Shown: positions 12,919 through 24,190 of the stretch, piece by piece
How positions within the stretch are numbered: position 1 is the first letter of the stretch
Layout of the letters: every line of letters starts with the position of its first letter
Assembly: GCA_036365455.1 (NCBI GenBank)
Contig: JAWQUS010000008.1
Span: 21,993,501-22,057,500, forward strand
From: Macrosoma leucophasiata
Lineage: Eukaryota > Arthropoda > Insecta > Lepidoptera > Hedylidae
Length of the DNA stretch: 64,000 bases
Direction: 5' to 3'
The notes under the pieces: generated by a model
The model's input: the letters and a program-made list of their open reading frames with translations, nothing else
Databases searched by the model: none
Told to the model about the DNA's origin: nothing
Made by a program: the position numbers and the translations under genes

Positions 12919-13171
12919 ATATTGGACATACAGGAGGGTGGTCTCCCGGAGAATACAGCCGTACTGAGCATAACTGGCGTCGGGAGTCTGACGCTGGACT
13001 CCAACTGTCTGTCAGCACTCCATGACGTGAGACACGTTTACTTGTCCGCCATCAAGCTCGTGGTGCTCAAGCAATATGCTGCCGTCGACCTAGACGTCGT
13101 CAATCTCTACTTGGAAATCGAACGCTGCGATGTTGTGCGCATCGAACAAAAGTGCTTCGCTAAAATAAAAG
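12919..13171 (+). CDS. LRR-like membrane protein gene 1, first visible exon
   Basis: Internal exon of 253 nt preceded by a strong pyrimidine tract and CAG acceptor, followed by a GTCAGT donor; it enters in phase 0 and leaves in phase 1. It encodes the start of an extracellular repeat region with hydrophobic spacing like LRR or beta-helix units (for example VLSITGVGSLTLDSN). The exon carrying the start codon and signal peptide is not identified. By analogy with the paralogue at 42996 it should end in phase 0 and encode a Cys-rich N-terminal cap. It may lie in 1-12.8 kb or outside the window. Confidence 0.8.
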
Positions 13172-14250
13172 GTCAGTTATTTTTCTGTTCCTTATAGTCC
13201 GTTAATACTGCCGTGCGATGGTGACAATGTTCAATATATGCCTTTGCCTCAAATAACTATGTGTTCCAATGGAATCGATGAATCTGGAAAATAATATGCT
13301 TTAAATTTTTTTTGGGCGTCTCAAGTCTTGGTATTTACAATGCTTAGCGTAGTTGACTTATATTTGATATGGATGCGATGATAAATTGTTTATTTAAACA
13401 TTAATTTTACGGAATAATATCAGGTACAATATCGAATTCTATGATATTATTTTATGAGATCTGAGAACATGGCGCTCACTTTTGTATTTTTCGACACATA
13501 GGTTCCTCCTAGTGTTGACGCGAACAACATATTTTTAATTCTATACTATAAGCTTTACTTATCAGTCCTGTGCGAAGGTGCATAAAATGTTTATTACCAT
13601 AGATCCATTCCAAAAATAACAATGAAAGCTATCGCTGACGAAAGCGATCTCGACTTCAAGGTGCCTATATTTGGGAGCGGTGGTCTGCGGTCTCGGCACA
13701 GTCTCTTCCCTAGCTCAATCCTGCCTACACCACATACACAATTGAATGTGAAAAAGACACATGTATTAGTTTATATAATACTCAGAAGAGGCAAAAGTCT
13801 AAAATTATTTATATTAATAGTATTTTTTGGTCATTATATTAAAATCGCTGAAGCAGCAGATGGACCAAGAACGATAAGAAATCTATTGTTATATTTTTCT
13901 GGTAGTAGCTTTAATGAAAGACAAACATATTTTTTGTCTAAATTAATTGAAATTTGTTAAGTAGTTGGTACCTATACCTTGACTGGATTAGAATTGGAGA
14001 TTATAATTTAAGACTCTTTTTGACTGTTATTTTATGCATGAATTCATATTATGCGACTTCGAATATTTATTTATTTTATCAATACTTAAGTAGGTACTTA
14101 GAATGATTAATAATCCGTCTTTTAAGTTGTACTGAAAGCTTTAGTAACGCAGTTAGTAAATAAATATGGTATAATAAAAAAAAACTGAAGCTAACGAATC
14201 GGCTCAATCGGAGATCTAATCCAGTGAGAACAATGAGAATTAATCTATTA
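13172..14250. other. Start of gene 1 intron, no further gene
   Basis: Beginning of the roughly 9.85-kb intron 13172-23022. It holds one unexplained open frame (13622-13960), discussed under rejected items. Confidence 0.5.
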
Positions 14251-15530
14251 GGTTGGGGAAAAAGTTTCTTCGCATTTTTTAAGATAATTCAAAACATTTT
14301 TTAATACAGTTTATTTAAATTTAACTAAAGTATGTATGTACCATTTTGTTCGATAACCTTTTGCCATCTTGTAAGTAGGGACATGATCCCATTGCTATAA
14401 AAATTTTGGGACTTCTCATCAAAATACCGCGACAAGTGGATTTGGCAGTCCTCTCGTGATGTTAACCTAACATTGCATAAAGAATTCTGAAGAGACCGAA
14501 ACAGGTGGAAATCTGAAGGTGCAAGGTCAGGACTATACGGCGGATGCATTAACACCTCCCAGCCAAACTCTCTTAATTTTTTCTGAGTGGCTATAGATGT
14601 GTGAGGTCTAGCGTTATCATGATGAAACACCACACCCCCTCTGTTGATCAATTCCGGTCGCTTTCTCTCAACTTCTTGCTTTAATCTCATCAGTTGTTCG
14701 CAGTAGAGTTCAGAATCGATAGTCCTGCCTGGTGGTAATAGCTCATAATGAATAATGCCCTTCCAATCCCACCACACACACAACATCACCTTATTGCGAG
14801 TTAACCCGGGTTTCGCCACAGTCTGTGAAGCCTGACCGGCCTTTGACCACGACCTTTTTCGCACGTTCTTGTCGTACGTGATCCACTTCTCATCACCAGT
14901 CATCAGCTTCTTCAAAAATGATTCGGTTTCATTACGTCATAATAAAGAATCACAAATGAGTACACGGTTAATTAGGTTTCTTTCAGTGAGCTCGTGAGGT
15001 ACCCAAATATCGAGCTTTTTTTTGTACTCAGCTTTTTTCAAATGCGCCAAAACCGTTTTGTGATCAATCCTCAGTTCTTCAGCTACGTCGTAACTACTGA
15101 TATGTCGATCTTGTTCCACTTTTTCAAAAATGGCATCCATTTTATCCGTAATAGGGCGACCAGAGCGAGGTGCATCTTTGACATCAAAATTTCCGGATTG
15201 AAAACGCTTAAACCAAATTTGTGCTACTCTCACAGACACTACACTAGGTCCATAAATATCGCAATTTTTTTTCGCTGCTTGCGTTGCATTTTTACCATTT
15301 TTGTAGTAAAATTTTAAAATGTATCGAATTTCTTCATTAGATTCACTCATCTTGACAGTACGAAAAACAAATGAAAATCACACATTTGCCTAATTTGAAT
15401 TTGGAATTATGTTCTTTAAAATTTTAACTTTCAATGATACCAAAACCAGCCAGATACAAATACTACAGCCAAAGAGATTTTATTACAAGTTCATACATAC
15501 TATAATGCGAAAAGACTTTTTTCCCAACCT
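14251..15530 (-). mobile_element. Mariner copy 2, full length (1.28 kb)
   Basis: Complete element with both terminal inverted repeats (GGTTGGGGAAAAAGT at 14251; complement ending near 15530), inserted in the first visible intron of gene 1, antisense to it. It is the best preserved of four copies. Similarity of all copies, including untranslated ends, points to fairly recent activity of one family. Confidence 0.93.
14325..15350 (-). pseudogene. Mariner transposase with one nonsense codon
   Basis: Transposase of the Tc1/mariner superfamily, which cuts and pastes the element at TA sites. From the ATG at 15350 the frame runs 342 codons to the stop at 14325, near the family's usual 345 residues. 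It has an N-terminal helix-turn-helix region, the WVPHELTER motif, the first catalytic Asp in TGDEKW, the second in HHDNARPH and the third in SPDLAPSD, with 34 residues between the last two (D,D34D). One in-frame TGA at 14937-14939, just before RNETES, interrupts it. The copy at 55678 has CGA (Arg) there, so this looks like a C-to-T change in a CpG. No frameshift is visible. As it stands the gene should be inactive. Confidence 0.9.
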
Positions 15531-15575
15531 ATTATATCGATTGACAATTTTAAATTTTACTTAGATACCTAATTA

Positions 15576-15611
15576 GGCACTTTCTATCCTTTTTGAAGAA
15601 TAGAAAGTGCC
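15576..15611. repeat. Small hairpin
   Basis: 12-bp perfect arms (GGCACTTTCTAT and complement) around a 12-nt loop, just beyond the mariner end. Function unknown. Confidence 0.5.
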
Positions 15612-16650
15612 AAGTCAACAAGTGAATCTTACGAATTAAACAATTTAATGAGAATATTAAAAACGATGACGTGCTTCGAAAGTAGCTTCGCATAATGTAA
15701 CCGGTTTGGTCAGTAATTCATTCGTCTTGTAGCCGGATGGTGTCGATTATCAGCTGTACATCTCACTATTTCTACTGGCCGTCCCTGCTTTCCTATATTA
15801 TTTATGTCGCCAAGTACCTATTTCCTTATATACAAGACATTCAAGCTATATTACTCAGTTGTCCTAAAGTGTATTAAGTTCACGCACACATTTAAATATC
15901 TGGGCGACAGGTATAGGACCTGTTATTTAGTTACAGGTATAGGATTTTCGCAGTTTTTAGTGTTCTTATAAGCATTCTGTAGGGATTTCAGCGCGTCCGC
16001 AAGTAGGCAGCGTGTTGGACTATACTAAACTCGAATAAAACCACAAACTTGTTTAAGCTCCTGGCTCTCATGCCATTTTTTCCACTGTGGTCCTTAATCT
16101 AGTGCATTATTAATCGAAGGTTTAATAAGTATTCTTTTCAATTTAAGCATTTTTAGCAACTCTGCTGTCCAAAAATATAATAGAAACGAATTTTTAGTGT
16201 AACAGACTAGTAACTTTGTTCCACTTCAAAAAAAAAACCTATGGGATTTTTCCACTTTATTTTTCTGATGAACGCGAATCCAATTTGGATGCATCTTGTT
16301 GTTAAAAATAACATTTCGTTTTTTTTTTTGATTCGGAAGTCGCACCGGTTTATTTTTCAACATGAGGAAATAGTTATTTTGAAATTAGATACTATTTTTG
16401 TGTGATGCGACTTAATTAACCAATTTACTTCGATATTGTTGATATTTGAACGTAGCTCGCAAAATTGGAAAATAAAATGACATAGGTAACTACAGACCGC
16501 GTATATGCAATTTCATGAAAAAAATAACCCTTTGATTTACATAGTGTGTACCAAATTTAAACTCAATCGACTGGGTTGTTTCAAATGATGAAAATTTGCT
16601 GTGACAGACAGACACACAAGTGTTTTTATAAGATGATATGTTCTTAGGTT
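15612..16650. other. Intron DNA, mostly unassigned
   Basis: 15878-15920 resembles the interior of the MITE at 51114. A CAGACAGACACACAAG stretch near 16607 resembles LINE tails elsewhere in the window. Otherwise nothing recognised. Confidence 0.4.
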
Positions 16651-16689
16651 TTCGCGAGCTACACTCATTGAAATAAAACTATTTTTACG

Positions 16690-17110
16690 GATTTATCTCG
16701 CGTATATTAAACTAAAATGATTTTGAAAATCAACCCGACGTTTCGGTCGCTTTTCAGCTTCCGTGGTCCCGGGCAGACTGAGGTGACATTTGTCTGACAG
16801 AAGTTTGAAAAAATTATATGTAGCTACCTCCATCGATTTCATAAACGCCTTGCGTAGCGTTCAGGATTAACACAATAATTACTTATGGTATCTTGAGGTC
16901 TTGCAGACTGCTGCGGCTGGGATTTAATCTTGCTAAGTATGGGATCCCATGATGTTGATAATCGCCATCCATCTTCTCTATTGAAATTCGGGTGTTTTTT
17001 AATTTCAATAGCCTCGCGTACCATTCGTGGAATGGGTTTGTATTCTCTAGCGAGTATTTGAATTTTATCAAACCGGATGTAATGGTTCGGCTTATCACAC
17101 TACAACTAAT
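16690..17110 (-). mobile_element. Penelope-like retroelement 3' fragment
   Basis: Minus-strand frames carry REAIEIKKHPNFNREDGW (17015-16962), which resembles the C-terminal end of Penelope-like elements, where a GIY-YIG endonuclease follows the reverse transcriptase. Upstream on that strand is FKYSLENTNPFHEW in another frame, so the fragment is frameshifted. The downstream CCCGACGTTTCGGTC block fits such an element's 3' region. Only the last part is present. Confidence 0.65.
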
Positions 17111-17192
17111 ATCGCGCTCACTGCTAAAGTGTTATGTTAAATTTTACAAAAAACATATTTTATCTTAATAAACTGATACACGCGGGCGAAGC

Positions 17193-17261
17193 ATAGAACA
17201 ACGCGGGCCACCGGTCGCGGCGCTCCGGTCCGCCGCGACCGGTGGCCCGCATTGCTCTATG
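17193..17261. mobile_element. Short palindromic MITE with 9-bp target duplication
   Basis: 31-bp arms with two mismatches surround an 8-nt centre. The direct repeat GGGCGAAGC flanks it at 17184-17192 and 17262-17270. A 9-bp duplication is typical of Mutator-like transposons. A longer relative is at 51114-51432. It sits inside sequence resembling a Helitron 3' end. Confidence 0.75.
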
Positions 17262-17270
17262 GGGCGAAGC

Positions 17271-19059
17271 CGCAGGTAACATTTAATATAAAAACATATA
17301 AGCACAGTAAGCAGTAAACCACAACCAGTTAAAAACAAGGTTCGTAATTTTTCTGTTGTGTTTTTTAACTATCTCTATGCGGATGTGGTTAATTTTCAAA
17401 TATTAGGATCATGAAGTTTTGTAACCTGGCCTTCTGTGTTATATCTATACAAATAAATAAAATTGGAGTATCTGTTTGTAATATGAAAATAACCGCTTTT
17501 TACTAAATGCATATGTATGAATATACGGTACATACCTATATCAAAACAATTTTTTTTACAATTTTTGAATTAATAATTAACCTTTAATGAAAATTGTTAT
17601 ATTCATTATTATAAAATTTGAAAACTTTGTAAAACTTGAAAATAACACTTGATACAACTCATATAATTTTCCTGATTAAAAAACAGTACGAGATTCTCCT
17701 ACATTAACAATAACATCTACAAAAAAAGACAAATATTATTAGATTATTCAATAGATTAATAAGAATAATACAGCACAGGAACACGATGACGCGTTCGATT
17801 GTATTAGCACAACATTAGAGAGGATTGATGTCGCTGGCTGCTGGTCACAACATATGGTTTGAAGCTGTGCAGTGACGCACGCATCATCTGACACAAACTC
17901 AACATTCACTGATCCATTAATGTAACAATCGTAATACAAAACGTTCAAAATACGCTAGATGATACGCAATTTTGTAAATATGATTAAAATCATGGCATAA
18001 TTATTATTTTACTCAAAATGTAACAGTTTTATTAGGAACAATACATAAAATACGTGACGCTAAAATAATAAGCTTTTTATAACCCCGTCCCCCCGTATTG
18101 TCACGCTGTGGTACAATCTGTGACCCCCCTAATATATAACATCACAAAAACTAAGATTCCACCCTAAATATGATAAATTTCAATTAATAGTGCACAAATA
18201 TTGAGAATTAAAAATATTTATTCAGATTTACATTAAAATTTCAATAAATCAATAAATATCTTTAAAAACTAATATTTTAATGAGCTGCCAACGTGACGCC
18301 GCCGGACCCCCCACATCCCCCCTGTCACATCTTGTCACGCTCAGCGAGACCTCCATCCCCCCTTGTATGCGAATGTGTTTTATGCACGGCCCCTTACCTA
18401 AATCTGAAAATAGTCCTTATGTAGAAATGTTAAAAATGTTTACTCGGCTGTACAGTACCAATAAAGATAAAAATGTAACAATGAATGACATGAAAAAAAA
18501 AATATTCTAATCTTCAATTGCTGTTCGTTCGACTCGCTAAAACTCGAGAACGACTGGACCGATTTGGCTAATTTTGGTCTTGAATGATTTCTGGAAGCCC
18601 AGGGAAGGTTTAAGAAGGTACGAAAAAGAAAATATGAAGAAATTAAAGGGAAATAGTAAAAACCACAATTTTATTTTCCTATACAAATAATCCGCATCTA
18701 TCAAATCCATTTACACATTATTTTATTTCATTGTGACGAAATACCAGCTGCGTTGTGTCGATGGACAATATGAAGTTTGTCGGGTCATCCATAAAGATAA
18801 ACAAAAAACTGGCCATCAGTTGTAAAACAAACGTATTTCGCACGTCGGCCGTGCGGTGGCAGCGTTCTGATGACTAATTCTACTATTTCTGTGTCCTCGA
18901 GCTCATACGCAGCTTCATGCGTAGGTGTTTAGCCAGTGAGCTATCATTTCATTAATGTAACAAATTTCTTTCGGTTCACGGGCGCTAAAAAGAATATCAT
19001 GTAACACAGTCTGCATACATAACTAAATTTAAACCGAACTAAATTATTAAAATGTAGGT
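17271..19059. other. Intron DNA with minor repeats
   Basis: 17440-17510 matches the tail repeat also seen at 31226 and 47580 (TACAAATAAATAAAATTG). Around 18070-18370 several C-rich stretches recur with TGTCAC motifs. 18510-18640 resembles Helitron interior sequence (ACGACTGGACCGATTTGG). No host exon seen. Confidence 0.4.
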
Positions 19060-19286
19060 ACAGAATTCAATAAGAAATAATGCACATCGACCTCAGGCAG
19101 ACACGTCGGCTTATTTCGGATCTGTAGAGCGTTATCTCTTTCGCACCTTACCTATTTGACGTTTGTCGACCATTTTGATCAAGTTTTGACCAATACCGGA
19201 CTTCAGATGCTAATAACTCTATAAAGCCGAAACTAGCCGATTGTCTCTTTCGTAGGCTCGATGTGCAATATTTATTGATGAGCACT
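19060..19286. mobile_element. Palindromic MITE family A, copy 2
   Basis: Same termini and interior as the copy at 9958, including TGCACATCGACCTC on the left and AGGCTCGATGTGCA on the right. Confidence 0.75.
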
Positions 19287-19793
19287 AGGTATAACTAATA
19301 AAAATGTCATAAAATATAATAATTCTACTGAAACTCTTATTAAATCTGCATCAATACAATGTGTATACGTCCGTCAAAACTCAAACCGGTGAAATTGATC
19401 ATCAGTCTAATTTGACAAGGAAAAATAACTGATGGATGACGTATCTCTAGGTATAGATCTTGTTATTTGTTCGAGGATAGAGGACACGTCTGTTCAAATT
19501 ACACGATACTTAAGCTTGGCCGTGTGCTGTTTTTAATGTGTTCACATACATTAGTATGACATATGACTTAATGTGTTAACATAGATTATTACCATTATAA
19601 TGTGTATCCCTTATCACCTTGTGAAAGTTAAATTAAAGCTAAAGTAGCATCCTTTTCGAACAATTCAAAAGACAAGTTATACTCTATACCAAAATAATAA
19701 AAAATGGGGAAACATGGAAAATTACTCAAAAATAATAATAATTTGAATCGTTGTTTATTTTATGTAATTTTTGTATGACAATAATATGTCTTA
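19287..19793. other. Unassigned intron DNA
   Basis: AT-rich sequence between MITE copy 2 and mariner copy 3. Nothing recognised. Confidence 0.4.
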
Positions 19794-20649
19794 AAGTTGG
19801 GGAAAAAGTTTCTACGCATTTTTTAAGATAATTCAAAACATTTTTTAATACAGTTTATTTAAATTTAACTAAAGTATGTATGTACCATTTTGTTCGATAA
19901 CCTTTTGCCATCTTGTAGGTAGGGACATGATCCCATTGCTATAAAAATTTTGGGACTTCTCATCAAAATACCGCGACAAGTGGATTTGGCAGTCCTCTCG
20001 TGATGTTAACCTAACATTGCATAAAGAATTCTGAAGAGACCGAAACAGGTGGAAATCTGAAGATGCAAGATCAGGACTATACGGCGGATGCATTAACACC
20101 TCCCAGCCAAACTCTCTTAATTTTTGCTGAGTGGCTATAGATGTGTGAGGTCTAGCGTTATCATGATGAAACACCACACCCCTTCTGTTGATCGATTCCG
20201 GCCGCTTTCTCTCAACTTCTTGCTTTAATCTCATCAGTTGTTCGCAGTAGAGTTCAGAATCGATAGTCCTGCCTGGTGGTAATAGCTCATAATGAATAAT
20301 GCCCTTCCAATCCCACCACACACACAACATCACCTTATTGCGAGTTAACCCGGGTTTCGCCACAGTCTGTGAAGCCTGACCGGCCTTTGATCACGACTTT
20401 TTTCGCACGTTCTTGTCGTACGTGATCCACTTTTCATCACCAGTTATCAGCTTCATTAGATTCACTCATCTTGACAGTACGAAAAACAAATGAAAATCAC
20501 ACATGTGCCTAATTTGAATTTGGAATTATGTTCTTTAAAATTTTTACTTTCAATGATACCAAAACCAGCCAGATACAAATACTACAGCCAAAGAGATTTT
20601 ATTACAAGTTCATACATACTATAATGCGAAAAGACTTTTTCCCCAACCT
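19794..20649 (-). mobile_element. Mariner copy 3, internally deleted
   Basis: Both terminal repeats are present, but the element is about 855 bp. A single deletion near 20455 joins the start region (SESNE codons) directly to the first catalytic region and removes the whole DNA-binding half. The remaining catalytic frame (20363-19869, 164 codons) is open and keeps HHDNARPH. In SPDLASSD the Pro before the last Ser is replaced, though the third Asp is retained. Non-autonomous. Confidence 0.9.
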
Positions 20650-20653
20650 ATTA

Positions 20654-20992
20654 TACAGGCTGTTACAGAAATCCAAAAAAAAATCTAACGATAAACCGAA
20701 AACGGGTGATAGGCCAAGCCATGACAGATATTAGAAAAATGTGAAAAAAAATATATGTTCTGTATTTTTAATAATATTAGTATTTTTAAAAATATCGGAG
20801 AAACTGACATCCTCTGATGATCTTTCAAGTCCTAAGACTACAAATGTCAAACAAGATGTCAGTTTATCCGATATGTTTTACAATTCTTATACTATGAAAA
20901 ATTACATGACCATTTTTTTTTCACATTTTTCTAATAACTGTCGGGCTTATCACCCGTTTTCGGTTTATCGTTGATTTGTGGGACACCCTGTA
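20654..20992. mobile_element. MITE with ~90-bp terminal inverted repeats
   Basis: The left end (CAGGCTGTTACAGAAATCC, then ACGATAAACCGAAAACGG) is mirrored at the right end (CCGTTTTCGGTTTATCGTT, then GGGACACCCTGTA). TATA lies at both edges and may be the target duplication. It abuts the end of mariner copy 3. Short frames inside have no meaning as proteins. Confidence 0.75.
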
Positions 20993-22062
20993 TATCATCA
21001 TATTGCTACTATTACATTCTTATTTTTTGCTATTATTACATTCTTATTTTTAAATATAAGTATTTACGACAATTAATTGAAGGTACAATAAAATAAACGA
21101 TTTTAATAGCTGAATGATTTTATATTTTATGCTTCTTCTCTCAATATAGTTGTACAAGGTGCAGGCCCAAGCTCCGTACATTTTTGGAAGGTCACCTTTG
21201 ATTTTTTTTTACTTTTCTCTAGCATGTGTTACTGCAAAAAGTATATACTATTTTACATAATATAAAAACAACCTTTGCTATTGCTTCCAGTTCGACATAT
21301 TAAATTCATCAATGTTTTTTCATCGGAGATAAGAATGTAATAGTAAACAGCCAGTGCTTTTTATGCGAATGTAAAATAAAACGCGTTATTCTGTATTTTG
21401 GGAGTTGTCGTGTATTGTTGAAACCTGTATCGACATGACACCGTTGCCATAGACCTGTTCTCGGTAACCGACATCTCTACATGGCTGTGCGCAGTGAGAG
21501 GTCGTTCTTAGTGGCCGGCACAAGCCACTCAAGTACATTTAACTTGACACACACTGCGCATTAAATTGGCGTAGGACACCTATGCTATTACAGTGATACT
21601 CCAAAAAGTAATGGAGTAGGGAAGAGCGACATCCGCTTATTAACTTCTAAAAATACACCGTTTCCCTTACTCCGCATTCGTGTTTTACAGGATAATGACT
21701 CATGCGATGAACGGAACGTAATACAAAGCACAGATACACCTTCAACAATAGAAGCGCATTCTTGCCTTCAGTCAACCACACATTATAACAAAGCGTTGTA
21801 TAACACATCATAAACATGCGTGCGTTAAAATGTTAATTTGAAAATGCTACCTACCATACATAGTATTCCTGAATTGATTTACCTAATCTAGCTATATACG
21901 AAAGGCCATGAATTACAAGTGTTAGGAGTTTCAAATTTTGCATGGGGGTTATTTTTAGGATGTTGGCGCTCTCTCACTTAGATTTTGCGAAATTCGAACC
22001 TTAAGAGGTTGTTTTTGGGGTTGATAGTATGTATGAAACAGATGCATCAGGGTCGGTTTAAA
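20993..22062. other. Unassigned intron DNA
   Basis: About 1 kb with no recognised repeat or exon. A short direct duplication of a TATTACATTCTTATTTTT motif lies near 21010-21055. Confidence 0.4.
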
Positions 22063-22345
22063 CCAGTGATTCCCAAAGTGGTCTATATCGACCCCTGGGG
22101 GTGGGTCTATGACAAAGTGAAGGGGTCTGCGTCAGCGAAAAAAAAATTTGGGGGTCCATGAAATGAAAATAATGGAAATAATGGATCTCAACACATACAC
22201 TGATAGTACCAATTTACTTACATCATAACAGTGATTCCCAAAGTGGTCCATGGGAGATTCGATGGGGGTCTACGTAGGCGTGAATAAAAATTGGAAAAAT
22301 GGGAATGTGATATAAATGTATCAAGGACGGGGGTCCACAGAAATC
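22063..22345 (+). mobile_element. Two hAT-type transposon end fragments in tandem
   Basis: CAGTGATTCCCAAAGTGG occurs at 22063 and again at 22229, each followed by related G-rich sequence (GGGGGTC). CAGTGNTTCCCAAA is a common terminal motif of hAT non-autonomous elements. No matching right-hand ends are seen, so both are partial. Confidence 0.55.
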
Positions 22346-22349
22346 AGAA

Positions 22350-22845
22350 AAGTGCTCATCAAGAAATAATGCACATCGAGCCTATGAAAGTGACAATCGG
22401 CTAGTTTCGGCTTTTTTTTTGTTTCTATTATTTATTAGGGACTTTGAGTCGTCGTTCGACTATGCCAGCCCCGTGGTTGCTTATTAGTGTCGCCTAATCA
22501 AGAATTCATAATATTACATATACCATTGCAAATCATTTTACTAATATCACACAAAGATGCACAAAAGATGCTTTGGATTTCACCTAAATTCCTTAAATCT
22601 ACACCGTGGACTTTAGATATTAAAGACCTTAAAGTAGCGCTTAGTTTCGGCTTTGTAGAGCGAGCGTTATCACTGCTGCACACTGTCTACGTAAGCATCA
22701 ATAGTCCGGTATTAGTCAAAACTTGATCAAAATGGTCGATAAACGTCAAATTGATAAGGTGCGAAAGAGATAACGCTCTACAGATCCGCAATAAGCCGAC
22801 GTCTCTTCCTGAGGTCGATGTGCATTATTTCTTGTTGGATACTGT
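22350..22845. mobile_element. Palindromic MITE family A, copy 3, split by an insertion
   Basis: Left part 22350-22414 and right part 22642-22845 together make a typical family member ending in GGATACTGTA. They are separated by a retroposed fragment annotated separately. Confidence 0.8.
22415..22641 (-). mobile_element. 5'-truncated retroposed fragment with poly(A) tail
   Basis: Insert within MITE copy 3, flanked by the 13-bp direct repeat TAGTTTCGGCTTT (22402-22414 and 22642-22654). On the minus strand it ends with AATAAATAATAGAAAC followed by a poly(A) run, as expected for an L1-type target-primed insertion. Upstream of the tail an open frame ends in NGICNIMNS and a stop near 22498. I do not recognise the protein. 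It could be the 3' end of a LINE or of a host mRNA. Confidence 0.75.
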
Positions 22846-22879
22846 AAATTAGTACCCTATTAGTAGTAGTACTTAATGT

Positions 22880-22920
22880 ATGTAACATTGCGCTCGTGCG
22901 AAGCCGGGGCGGGTCGCTAG
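22880..22920 (+). mobile_element. Helitron 3' end remnant
   Basis: CGTGCGAAGCCGGGGCGGGT followed by CGCTAG resembles the hairpin and CTAG-type terminus of lepidopteran Helitrons. A similar end is at 38430-38462. Confidence 0.5.
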
Positions 22921-23022
22921 AGATGAATAAAGCGAAATTAAATATTTATGCCTGGACAAGAAAATATTTTTAAATATCTGTTAAAGAAGTCCTCTAACAT
23001 GTTATATTTGATTCCATTTCAG

Positions 23023-23195
23023 GGCCACTTACAGTCTCCATACAAGATTGTGATTACGTATTGTTAGAAAACGAAGCATTCGCCTGGCTTTTGAAAATAC
23101 AAATCAATGACATTCGACAGCTTCAAATAGCATCAGGAGCATTTATGTTGGAGCGGAGTGCACCTAACGTTGGTGCGCATGGACCAGGCATGACG
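23023..23195 (+). CDS. LRR-like membrane protein gene 1, second visible exon
   Basis: 173-nt exon between a CCATTTCAG acceptor and a GTCAGT donor. It enters in phase 1, completing a Gly codon, and leaves in phase 0. It encodes another ectodomain stretch (LTVSIQDCDYVLLENEAFAW) with the alternating pattern of LRR-like units and a Cys that may pair within the repeat. The splice phases match both neighbouring exons. Confidence 0.82.
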
Positions 23196-23368
23196 GTCAG
23201 TTTATTTTTTTGGTATATTCGTCCTTTTTCTGTGGGCTGTGCGTTATCTTAAACTATTGCGCGATCAGCGAAAGTCATAGCGTTCTGCGGCATTATACAC
23301 AAAGCGTTTCATATCGATATTTTTGTGCATCATATTATACTAACAAAATGTTTTCCCTTCGGTTTCAG

Positions 23369-23661
23369 ATCGAGTTGAAGCGTGTTAAGATTTCTGAACT
23401 GCCGGCACGAAGTTTCGGCTCTTCGGCGGCATTAATCCATCTGGACACTGTCGATATTCACAAAATCCGTCTCGGAGCTTTCTCTGCAAATACTTATAAT
23501 ATTGTGATGGCGACTAACTGCTCTTTTTACATGCTCGAAGGAGAGTCTTTCGCTCCAAAGTCATTCATAAAAAATCTCTACTTCGATGGCTGCAATCTGA
23601 ATTATCTTGCCTCGAATGCACTTCAGTCAGCTGTAGAAAAACTTAACATCACACAATCCAG
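23369..23661 (+). CDS. LRR-like membrane protein gene 1, third visible exon
   Basis: 293-nt exon with a GGTTTCAG acceptor and GTAAGA donor, phase 0 in and phase 2 out. It encodes further repeat units: ISELPARSFGSS, then IHKIRLGAFSAN, then YLASNALQSA. Each shows an LRR-like pattern of a short beta strand followed by an Ala/Ser-Phe turn. The 173-bp intron before it is short, as is common in insects. No stop interrupts the joined reading frame. Confidence 0.85.
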
Positions 23662-24190
23662 GTAAGATTTCGACGTGAACAGCTCTTTTTTACACTAAAT
23701 TTTGACCCGACTGGGTTAAAAGTATACTTAAGATATAGCTACATACATGTTGGCGGCGTTAATTCAGTTAATTATGGTACCTTCCCAATGAAATAACATA
23801 CATTCATTATAAGTTCAATCACATAAGACAGCTTAATAAAATTTCTTAAGTACTTCCTTACATAATAATATTATATGTCGGAAGTCCCATCTAGAGTAAT
23901 AATCATATCACATTAAAAAAAATAGAGATAGAGTAAAAAAGATTTAAAAAATACAGTCAAAATTAAAAGTGATGGTTATCTTCCTAAAATATTGTCCCGT
24001 TCGCAAATGGTATTGTCACAAAAAATGGAAACATGGTTCACTTTGATGGTAAGTACATACTGCAACCTACTGACATCTACTGACATTAACTAGATATCTC
24101 AACATGATAAGGCTAAGCACATATTGCAACTTCGCTTTGCCATAAATTACGGGCCTATGCCATACCACTATTATTTAGTAAAAGAAAGAT
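23662..24190. other. Intron, first part
   Basis: 24008-24070 resembles the beginning of interspersed repeat D (GGTTCACTTTGATGGTAAGT). Otherwise AT-rich with nothing recognised. Confidence 0.4.

Noticed and set aside
13622..13960. 112-codon + strand open frame in the gene 1 intron
   Set aside because: No family motif, no good start context, mixed composition (an ordinary first third, then very AT-rich). Kept as intron sequence.
18280..18510. 76-codon frame in C-rich sequence
   Set aside because: Overlaps repeated C-rich TGTCAC sequence and changes to A-rich composition halfway. Looks like chance.
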